Shown in pieces: positions 7,343 to 14,609 of a stretch of DNA of 19,216 nt (within the stretch, counting starts at the first letter, position 1; the number at the start of each line of letters is the position of its first letter). The DNA lies in assembly GCA_029051915.1 (NCBI GenBank), contig JAIDKM010000324.1, forward strand, positions 1-19,216. Reading direction: 5' to 3'. Under the pieces are notes generated by a model. It saw nothing but the letters and a program-made list of their open reading frames with translations. It was not told the origin of the DNA and searched no databases. The DNA is from Alistipes sp. (GTDB lineage Bacteria > Bacteroidota > Bacteroidia > Bacteroidales > Rikenellaceae). The position numbers and the translations under genes were made by a program.

Positions 7343-10300
7343 ATGGAAAGAAATTTTCCCTCAATGAGAAAGGTACTCGCAACGGTGCTTACGGTGCTGT
7401 TCGCGACAATTTCGTGGGGGGGGGTAAAAGCCCAAACCCGTGAAATTACCGGAACCGTAACCTCGGAGGCGACCGCAGAACCGATCATCGGAGCGGCGGT
7501 CATCGCCGAAGGCACCTCCGTCGGAGCAACTACCGATGCCGACGGACGGTACACCCTCGAGCTCCCGGCTGGAGCATCGGCCATCACGGTCTCGTATCTG
7601 GGTTATGAAACCCGCACCGTGCAGGTCGGCACCCGCTCGACGGTCGACGTCGAACTGACCGAAGCGCTGGCGACGCTCGACGAAGTGGTCGTCGTAGGCT
7701 ACGGCGTGCAGAAAAAGAAGCTCACCACGGGCGCCAACCTTAATATAAAGGGCGACGACCTGATGAAACGCAACACGTCGAACCCGCTGCAGGCGATGCA
7801 GGGACAGACTCCCGGTGTGCAGATCACCTCCATGTCGGGCCAGCCGGGCGAAAGCATGAAGGTTACGATCCGCGGTCTCGGCACCACGGGCAGCGCCGGC
7901 CCCCTCTACATTGTCGACGGTATTCCTGGCGACATCTCGAAGATCAATCCTGCGGACGTGGAGTCGATCGACGTGCTGAAAGATGCCGCATCGGCAGCCA
8001 TCTACGGTTCGCAGGCAGCCAACGGCGTAGTCCTCGTAACGACCAAAGGCGGCAAAAAAGGCGCGGCACAAGTATACTACGACGGTTACTACGGCGTACA
8101 GACCGTATATCGGAAGGCCAACATGCTCAACGCCGAGCAATACCGCACCATCATGGACGAGCAGTCGCTCAACTCCGGAGGCGCCGCCTACGACTGGTCG
8201 CTCTACAACATGGCCGACACCGACTGGGCCGGCCTGATGTTCCGTTCGTCGGCTCCCACGCAGAACCATACGGTAGGCGTATCGGGCGGCGGCGAGACAT
8301 CGGTCTACGCATTCTCGTTCAACTACACCGACCAGGAAGGTCTGGCCGGCAACCGCGAGAAATCGTCTCTCAAAAGCTACAAGTTCCGCGTAAATACCGA
8401 ACACAAGGTTTACAAGGACATTCTTAAAATAGGCGAACACTTCACCTTCGTACACAGCGAGCAGGCCGGCATCGGCGTGGGCAACCAATACAACAACACG
8501 CTGCGTGCGGCATTCGCTACCTCGCCGCTGGCTCACCTCTACGGCGGCAACTATTACGGCTGGGGCGATGAAGGCGGCACGTGGAACGACTCGGCCTACG
8601 AAGGCGAGGGCGGCATCCAGAACCAGTGGAACCCCGAAGACGGCAACCCCTACGCATCGATGATGCTGGGCCGTTCGCTCACCAAGTCGCAGAACGTAAT
8701 CGGCGACGTATACGCCGAACTCGAGCCCATCGAAGGTCTCAAGATCCGCTCGACGATAGGCCTCTCGTTCTATGCGAGCCGCGGCCACAGCATCGGATTC
8801 CCCGCCAAGTGGGATTCGTTCGGCAGCGCCCCCTCGGAAGAAGAACACTACTATGCGAGCGTATCGCAGAGCCAGTCCAACGGCTACTCCCTGTCGTGGA
8901 TCAACACCGCACAGTACGACTTCACCGTGCGCGACGACCACAACCTTTCGTTCATGGTCGGTTCCGAGTGGGACACCAACGAAGGAGAGTGGATCAGCGG
9001 CTCGAACAAGATTTCGGTCGAACAGTTCAAGGACTTCTCCCACGCATGGCTCGACAACGGAGTCGATGTCAGCACTTTCTGGGGCAAGCCCTCGGGCAAT
9101 GTCAATGACATCGACCGCACGATGTCCGTATTCGCCCGTGCGGGATACAACTACAAGGAGAAGTACATGGTCAACGTAACGTTCCGCGCCGATGCTTCGT
9201 CGAAATTCGCCAAAGGCAACCGCTGGGGCTTCTTCCCCTCGGTATCGGCGGGCTGGGTGCTCACCGAAGAGAAGTGGGCGCGCGACAACAAATGGCTCGA
9301 CTTCTTCAAACTCCGCGGTTCGTGGGGCCAAGTCGGCAACAAGAACATCGGCAACTACATGTACACGGCACCCATCTCCACCACCAACCACGGCTACAAC
9401 TTCGGCACCGGTCTCGGCTCGACGGCCGAACAACTGGGATCGATCCAGACCCGTCTGGCGAACCTCGACGTGAAGTGGGAGACCTCCGAGCAGCTCGACT
9501 TCGGTTTCGACGCCCGGTTGGCCGGCAACCGGCTCGACATCAGCTTCGACTGGTATCGCAAGATTACGCGCGACTGGCTTGTCGAAGCACCCATCATCGC
9601 AACGACCGGTACGGGCGCACCTTATATCAATGGTGGCGACGTGAAGAATACCGGTGTCGAACTTGCCCTCAACTGGCACGCCACGGCCGGCAAGGACTTC
9701 CACTACTACCTGGGGGTAAACGGAGCCTACAACAAGAACCGCGTGGGCAGCATTCCCAACACCGACGGCATCATCCACGGCCCCGATAACCAGATCTACC
9801 AGAACGCTCCCGAATTCTACCGTGCGCAGAACGGACACGCGATCGGTTACTGGTGGGGCCTGAAGACGCTCGGCGTATTCCAGAACCAGGAGCAGATCGA
9901 CGAGTGGCGTGCAGCCAGCAACGGCATCTATCAAGCCGACGTACAGCCGGGCGACGTGATCTTCTACGACAAGGATCACAACGGCATCATCGACGAGAAC
10001 GACCGCGTAGACCTCGGCAACGGCATGCCCGACTTCACCTACGGATTCTCGCTCGGATTCGACTGGAAAGGGCTCGACTTCAACGTTACGGCCTACGGTG
10101 CGGCCGGCGTCGACCTGGTGCAGTCGTACCGCAACCCCAACTCGCAGCGCGCCAACTACACCACGGCGATCCTCGACCGCTGGACGGGCGAAGGCACGTC
10201 GAACCGCATTCCTCGCGTAACGAACAACGGCGCCAACTACCAGCCGTTCTCCGACCTCTACATCCAGGACGGCGACTACCTCCGGATCTCGAACATCACC

Positions 10301-10510
10301 GTAGGTTACGACTTCGCCCGTCTGATCAACAAGACATGGATGTCGCAGCTGCGTCTCTACTTCTCGGTGCAGAACGCTTTCACCTTCACGAAGTACGACG
10401 GTATGGATCCCGAAATCGGCTACGGTACCTCCGACTGGTGCTCGGGCATCGACGTGGGCTACTACCCCCATCCGCGCACCTATCTGATGGGCCTCAACAT
10501 CAAGTTCTAA
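7343..10510 (+). CDS. SusC-like TonB-dependent oligosaccharide transporter
   Basis: A 1055-residue outer-membrane importer that takes up oligosaccharides using TonB energy, normally capped by its SusD partner. A signal peptide ends near Ala30-Gln31 (VKAQ). The carboxypeptidase-D-like regulatory domain occupies about 33-105, followed by the TonB box region TLDEVVVVGYG (111-121). The plug domain includes QGQTPGVQI, YIVDGIP and ASAAIYGSQAANGVV, and the beta-barrel runs to the C-terminal phenylalanine (GLNIKF), as expected for outer-membrane insertion. Length and order are typical of SusC proteins. Met8 at 7364 is an alternative start that keeps a shorter signal peptide. It is the first gene of the rightward arm, 21 bp before the SusD gene. 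A run of nine G residues at 7416-7424 lies in the signal-peptide codons Trp25-Val28, which is unusual because glycine is mainly GGC or GGT elsewhere in the gene. Confidence 0.97.
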   Translation: MERNFPSMRKVLATVLTVLFATISWGGVKAQTREITGTVTSEATAEPIIGAAVIAEGTSVGATTDADGRYTLELPAGASAITVSYLGYETRTVQVGTRSTVDVELTEALATLDEVVVVGYGVQKKKLTTGANLNIKGDDLMKRNTSNPLQAMQGQTPGVQITSMSGQPGESMKVTIRGLGTTGSAGPLYIVDGIPGDISKINPADVESIDVLKDAASAAIYGSQAANGVVLVTTKGGKKGAAQVYYDGYYGVQTVYRKANMLNAEQYRTIMDEQSLNSGGAAYDWSLYNMADTDWAGLMFRSSAPTQNHTVGVSGGGETSVYAFSFNYTDQEGLAGNREKSSLKSYKFRVNTEHKVYKDILKIGEHFTFVHSEQAGIGVGNQYNNTLRAAFATSPLAHLYGGNYYGWGDEGGTWNDSAYEGEGGIQNQWNPEDGNPYASMMLGRSLTKSQNVIGDVYAELEPIEGLKIRSTIGLSFYASRGHSIGFPAKWDSFGSAPSEEEHYYASVSQSQSNGYSLSWINTAQYDFTVRDDHNLSFMVGSEWDTNEGEWISGSNKISVEQFKDFSHAWLDNGVDVSTFWGKPSGNVNDIDRTMSVFARAGYNYKEKYMVNVTFRADASSKFAKGNRWGFFPSVSAGWVLTEEKWARDNKWLDFFKLRGSWGQVGNKNIGNYMYTAPISTTNHGYNFGTGLGSTAEQLGSIQTRLANLDVKWETSEQLDFGFDARLAGNRLDISFDWYRKITRDWLVEAPIIATTGTGAPYINGGDVKNTGVELALNWHATAGKDFHYYLGVNGAYNKNRVGSIPNTDGIIHGPDNQIYQNAPEFYRAQNGHAIGYWWGLKTLGVFQNQEQIDEWRAASNGIYQADVQPGDVIFYDKDHNGIIDENDRVDLGNGMPDFTYGFSLGFDWKGLDFNVTAYGAAGVDLVQSYRNPNSQRANYTTAILDRWTGEGTSNRIPRVTNNGANYQPFSDLYIQDGDYLRISNITVGYDFARLINKTWMSQLRLYFSVQNAFTFTKYDGMDPEIGYGTSDWCSGIDVGYYPHPRTYLMGLNIKF
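7416..7424 (+). repeat. Nine-G homopolymer in the SusC signal-peptide codons
   Basis: The run covers codons Trp25, Gly26, Gly27 and the first base of Val28. With nine Gs the frame is open. With eight Gs the frame reads TGG GGG GGG TAA and stops at once. With ten Gs it reaches a TGA six codons after the run. Homopolymer G runs are prone to slipped-strand mispairing, and also to sequencing error. Confidence 0.9.
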
Positions 10511-10531
10511 CAACATAAATATCGAAAGAAC

Positions 10532-12241
10532 ATGAATACAACGATAAAATACATATCGGCAATACTTCTGGGTGCGGGCGCAGTCTCCTGTTCGCTCGAC
10601 ACCGAGTCGATGTCGAGCATCGACAGCGGCACATACTACAAAACGATGGCCGATGCCGAAGCGGCCCGCGTAGGCTGCTACGACGGCTACCGCCGTATTT
10701 CGGCCGAAAACAGCCTCTCGTTCACGCTGGCCTCGGAGATCATGGGCGACGACTGCTTCGGCGGTGCCGGCATGGGCGACGCCCGCAACTTCCAGATGCT
10801 CGACCGTTTCGACATCGCGCAAGCCCCGGGTTCGGTCAACGAATTCAACGAACTGTGGAAACTTTCCTACAACGCCATCTTCAACTGCAACACGCTGATC
10901 GCCAACCTCGGCAACATCGAATGGAAAGCCGACGCGGCGCGCAACTGCGAGACGGCCGAACAGACCCGCGCGGCTTACGAAGGCGAAGCACGCTTCCTGC
11001 GCGCCATGGTTTACTTCGATCTGGTACGTCTGTTCGAGCGGGTGCCTCTGCTGACGGCCCCGACCAAAGAGGTCGTTCCGCAAGCCGAGGCTAAAGATAC
11101 CTACGCACAAATCATCGCCGACCTGAAATTCGCGATGGAGCACATTCCCTACATGCCCACCAAAGCCTGGCATGCAACTTACGACGGAACGGCGACCGCC
11201 GACGCTGCCGCTGCGATGCTGGGCCGCGTATACCTCTTCTATACGGGCTACTACGGCGAGGAGCACGAGTCGCTCTCGAAAGCCGACGCCATCGCTGCGC
11301 TGGAGTTCGTCGTCGAGCGCGGCAACTACGGCCTGGTACAGGAAGGCGACGACGGCGCCAACGGCTTCGCCCGCATGTGGCGCGCCGCAGTAGCCACCGA
11401 CGCCGGAGCAGGACAGGGCCTCGACAACCACTCGTGGGTAGGCCGCGCATGCGAATACGCCGAGGTCAACGAATTTATCTTCACCCAGAAGTTCAACTTC
11501 CTGTCGAACTACAACGGCAACGCCTCGGGCAACCGCTGGCTGGTGATGGTAGGCCTGCGCAACATCGACAACGTACAGGCCGTACCCTACGGCAAGGGCT
11601 GGGGCATCCAGACCGTCAATCCCGACGCCCGGCGCGTATTCGATGCCGCCGACCCGCGTCTGAAAGCCACGATCATCGACTTCGCATCGGAGGGTCGCAC
11701 GGGCGTAACCGATCAGGTAACCGAACTGGGCGACTGGCGCGAATTCACGGGCTACAACCTCAAGAAGTACATTCCTCTGTCGTACAACGTCGACGGCAAG
11801 GCCGTTGCCGAAGTCTCCGGTTCGGATTTCGCCGAAGGAGAACAGGACTTCCAGATTTCGCAGTATCAGGATGTAGTCGTCATGCGCTATGCCGACGTGT
11901 TGCTCATGCTCTCGGAACTTAAGGAGGACGCATCCTACATGAACGACGTGCGCGCCCGCGCCGGCATGCCGGCCCTGGCATACTCCAAGGAGAACATCCT
12001 CGACGAGCGTCATCGCGAGTTCATGGGCGAAGGCATCCGCTATTGGGACTTGCTGCGTCAGGGCGTCGACTACGCTGCACAGGAGATCGCCGGCACGTGG
12101 ACGGTCAAGAGCGGCAACGTGGACGACCAGATCGTCATCTCGGCGGAAAACATCGTCTCCAAACGCGGCCTGTGCCGCATTCCCGAGAGCCAGATCGTGG
12201 CCTCGAACAAGGTCTACACGCAGAATCCGGGATGGAATTAA
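10532..12241 (+). CDS. SusD/RagB-like surface glycan-binding lipoprotein
   Basis: A 569-residue SusD-family lipoprotein that sits on the cell surface as the lid of the SusC transporter and binds the incoming glycan. The N-terminus carries a lipobox (AVSC) with Cys20, followed by SLDTESM and the family-typical segment TYYKTMADAEAARVGCYDGY. The helical core includes EGEARFLRAMVYFDLVRLFERVPLLT, shown here as the stretch starting at about residue 151 with the conserved ARFLRA and YFDLVRLF. The C-terminus (CRIPESQIVASN...QNPGWN) is the usual SusD ending. The length fits the family. It is 21 bp after the SusC gene and 23 bp before the next lipoprotein gene, so the three are probably co-transcribed. 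The residues that contact glycan cannot be named from sequence alone. Confidence 0.96.
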   Translation: MNTTIKYISAILLGAGAVSCSLDTESMSSIDSGTYYKTMADAEAARVGCYDGYRRISAENSLSFTLASEIMGDDCFGGAGMGDARNFQMLDRFDIAQAPGSVNEFNELWKLSYNAIFNCNTLIANLGNIEWKADAARNCETAEQTRAAYEGEARFLRAMVYFDLVRLFERVPLLTAPTKEVVPQAEAKDTYAQIIADLKFAMEHIPYMPTKAWHATYDGTATADAAAAMLGRVYLFYTGYYGEEHESLSKADAIAALEFVVERGNYGLVQEGDDGANGFARMWRAAVATDAGAGQGLDNHSWVGRACEYAEVNEFIFTQKFNFLSNYNGNASGNRWLVMVGLRNIDNVQAVPYGKGWGIQTVNPDARRVFDAADPRLKATIIDFASEGRTGVTDQVTELGDWREFTGYNLKKYIPLSYNVDGKAVAEVSGSDFAEGEQDFQISQYQDVVVMRYADVLLMLSELKEDASYMNDVRARAGMPALAYSKENILDERHREFMGEGIRYWDLLRQGVDYAAQEIAGTWTVKSGNVDDQIVISAENIVSKRGLCRIPESQIVASNKVYTQNPGWN

Positions 12242-12264
12242 CCGAATCTTAAGAGCTTAAAACT

Positions 12265-14544
12265 ATGAAAAAGATATTCAGACTGTTCATGTTGGCCGCG
12301 ACAGGCTTCGTACTCGGAGCCTGCACGCCCGACGCGCCCGAACTGCCGGAGATGACCCTCTCGGCCGAGGATCTGGTCATGGGCGAAGCATACACGATCA
12401 CGCAGGACGCAAAAGATCCCAACACGATCTACCTGACAAGTCTCATCAAGGGCGTAACACCGCTCTGGGAGTATCCAGGCGGCCGCTCGCAGAAACCGGA
12501 GGTAAAATTGCAAATCGCATTCAAAGGTCAGTATACCTTCAAGTTCGGAGTTCTGACTCCCGGCGGCTACGTCTACGCGGAGCCCTACGTACTCGACCTG
12601 ACGACCGACAACTTCGCCTACGTCGAAGACGAACTGTGGACTTGCCTTTCGGGCGGCCGCGGCAACTCGAAGACCTGGGTGCTCGACATCGACGCCGAGG
12701 GCAACACCACCTATTTCAAGGGCCCGAAATGGTTCTTCTCCAACGGCTACACGTGGGATGCCCTGCATAAGGCCGACGGTTCGTGCTACCTCGACATGAG
12801 CGACTACGCAGCAGCGGGATACATCGAGTGCATCGCCCCCTACATCGTCGACGGCGCATCGGCCTGGTACTGGGCGGCCGACTGGGCCGGCAACCAGTGG
12901 ATGTGCGGCGCGGCCGACTACGGCACGATCACGTTCGACCTGATCGACGGCGCGAACTGCACCGTCGTGGATGCCAACGGCAACGAGACCAAAGGCTCGT
13001 ACATCCTCGACCTCAACACGCACGAAATCGCCCTCACCGACGTGGTGCTGCTCAACCCCGACAACCTGACGGCCAACCCGACGACCCTGCGGCTCATCGC
13101 ACTCGACGAATACCGCATGCAGATCGCCGCCGTTCCCGATCCTCCCTACACGGCACCCGACGATCCGTCGATGATCGTCTACAACTTCGTTACCAAAGAG
13201 TACTTCGACAATCCGCCCGCTCCCGAGGCGCCGAAAGAACCCGAACTTCCGAACGGCTGGAAAGATATCGTGGGTCAGATCACGCAGACCGCCATCAAGT
13301 GGACGCTTTCCGAACAGAATCCTCTCGACTGGTGCACCCTCGCCGGCGCACCGATGAACGGTTGGAAATCGCCGTCGGACTATCCCGACTGGCTCGGCAC
13401 GCCCGACGCTACGACCTACGGCGGTTTCTCGCTCACGATGGACTCTTCGACCAACGCCTACGTTGCCGTCGCTCCCGACGGAACCGAAATCGGCGGCAAC
13501 TACACGCTCGACGAGAAAGGCATCTATCGTTTCGACAACGGCCTGCCTTCGTTCCCGATCGTCGGCTGGGCCTCGTTCGCCACGACGGCCGACAACGAAC
13601 TCCGCATCATGTCGATCGGCACCACTGCCGGCGGCTCGATCAGCGACATGTGGGTAGGAGCCAAAGATCCCGCCAAGGATGAATACATGGCCTACCACCT
13701 GATCGCCAACGTCGGAAGCAACGGCGCAGCCGAAGAATCGGGCTACGACGCTTCGATCTACTTCACCAATTCCTCGTGGTGGCCTTCGGGCAACGGCCCG
13801 AAGGTGAAGATCTCGGGCGACGGCACGTACACCTGCGAGTTCACCGTAGAGCAGCAGGTTACCGACGCGATGGTATTCACCGTCGACATCGCCGGCCTGC
13901 GCAAAGCCTACCCGGCATCGGGTGCACTGGTCAAGGCCGTCCGCTGCGACGGAAAGGAGATCGCATTCGACGCCGCGAAGGTAGCTTACGGCGACCTGGA
14001 AGGCAACGGCAACCTGCGGCTGGAGCTCGCGAATGCTTTCGGCCCGACGGCTGGTGATCCGGCAGTCTCCGCAGTCGACTTCTCGCAGAAAATCGAAGTC
14101 GAATTCGAAGTGAAATTCCAGGCCTACGAAGCACAGATCATGCTTACCAACACGGGCTGGTGGCCCGGCTACAGCGGCAGCACGCAAGCCGGTATTCTCG
14201 GCGTGGGCAAGCATAAGATCGCACTCGACGAGATGAGCGACGCCATTACGGCGCCTATGGTATTCTGCATCGACCTGCTGAGCTACCCCCATGCGGAGAC
14301 CGCGCAATGCGGCATCCTCTCGATCAAGGTCAACGGCGAGGAAGCAACGGTGAAAGCCGACAAACTCGTCTACGGCGATCTCGAAGAAAAGGGCAACCTG
14401 CGCTGGGAGCTGTTCAACGTCTACGGTGAAACCAAAGGTGCTTCGACCGATAGCACAATGGATTACAGCGACTCGGTTATCGACGGCAGCGAATTCACCA
14501 ACGTAACGAGTCTCGAATTCCTCGTATCGATCGACAGCGAATAA
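12265..14544 (+). CDS. Multidomain surface glycan-binding lipoprotein (SGBP-B position), no assigned fold
   Basis: A 759-residue lipoprotein with lipobox LGAC and Cys20, encoded directly after the SusD gene, the position normally held by a surface glycan-binding protein. After a short N-terminal region I see two divergent copies of one module. The first is at about 120-310, with GTITFDLIDG near 220; the second is at about 325-485, with GGFSLTMDS near 386. They share a pattern of beta strands around xGNxTxGxYxLD. Two closer copies of another module follow at about 496-616 and 623-756, each starting with (F/L)TNxxWWP and containing GDLExxGNLRxEL at 576 and 704. The protein is rich in tryptophan and aromatic residues, as in carbohydrate-binding modules, and no catalytic motif is visible. 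Binding of xyloglucan or a related beta-glucan is inferred from context. A perfect palindromic terminator lies 17 bp after the stop. Confidence 0.75.
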   Translation: MKKIFRLFMLAATGFVLGACTPDAPELPEMTLSAEDLVMGEAYTITQDAKDPNTIYLTSLIKGVTPLWEYPGGRSQKPEVKLQIAFKGQYTFKFGVLTPGGYVYAEPYVLDLTTDNFAYVEDELWTCLSGGRGNSKTWVLDIDAEGNTTYFKGPKWFFSNGYTWDALHKADGSCYLDMSDYAAAGYIECIAPYIVDGASAWYWAADWAGNQWMCGAADYGTITFDLIDGANCTVVDANGNETKGSYILDLNTHEIALTDVVLLNPDNLTANPTTLRLIALDEYRMQIAAVPDPPYTAPDDPSMIVYNFVTKEYFDNPPAPEAPKEPELPNGWKDIVGQITQTAIKWTLSEQNPLDWCTLAGAPMNGWKSPSDYPDWLGTPDATTYGGFSLTMDSSTNAYVAVAPDGTEIGGNYTLDEKGIYRFDNGLPSFPIVGWASFATTADNELRIMSIGTTAGGSISDMWVGAKDPAKDEYMAYHLIANVGSNGAAEESGYDASIYFTNSSWWPSGNGPKVKISGDGTYTCEFTVEQQVTDAMVFTVDIAGLRKAYPASGALVKAVRCDGKEIAFDAAKVAYGDLEGNGNLRLELANAFGPTAGDPAVSAVDFSQKIEVEFEVKFQAYEAQIMLTNTGWWPGYSGSTQAGILGVGKHKIALDEMSDAITAPMVFCIDLLSYPHAETAQCGILSIKVNGEEATVKADKLVYGDLEEKGNLRWELFNVYGETKGASTDSTMDYSDSVIDGSEFTNVTSLEFLVSIDSE
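13750..14532 (+). repeat. Tandem duplicated C-terminal module in the SGBP gene
   Basis: Residues 496-616 (13750-14112) and 623-756 (14131-14532) align at a near-constant offset of 127-128 residues. Matching landmarks are FTNSSWWPSG with LTNTGWWPGY, TDAMVFTVDI with TAPMVFCIDL, and GDLEGNGNLRLELANAFG with GDLEEKGNLRWELFNVYG. The similarity is clear in protein but not in long identical DNA, so the duplication is old. Confidence 0.85.
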
Positions 14545-14560
14545 TCAAGCTGCAAGACGG

Positions 14561-14588
14561 AACCCGCCCTCCGCGGAGGGCGGGTTTT
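14561..14588 (+). terminator. Strong intrinsic terminator or attenuator before GH5
   Basis: Positions 14561-14586 form a perfect 26-bp palindrome (arms AACCCGCCCTCCG / CGGAGGGCGGGTT), followed by TT to make a TTTT tract at 14585-14588. It starts 16 bp after the SGBP stop codon and ends 21 bp before the GH5 start codon. The stem is very GC-rich and should fold tightly, leaving little or no unpaired loop beyond the central bases. With no room for a promoter after it, GH5 must depend on readthrough, RNA processing or a promoter upstream of the hairpin. Confidence 0.85.
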
Positions 14589-14609
14589 CTTCGTAAAAAC
14601 TATCGCGAC

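Noticed and set aside
7361..12013. A 1550-residue minus-strand frame opposite SusC and SusD
   Set aside because: It mirrors the sense codons of two clear genes, has low-complexity V/A/R/G-rich composition and no recognisable domain. It is a product of high GC at third positions.
12238..14307. A 689-residue minus-strand frame opposite the SGBP gene
   Set aside because: The sense strand has a lipoprotein signal, internal protein repeats and operon context; the antisense frame has none of these.
12265..14544. The large lipoprotein as an enzyme
   Set aside because: I see no acid/base or nucleophile motif of any glycoside hydrolase family, and the repeated beta-rich, Trp-rich modules fit binding rather than catalysis.
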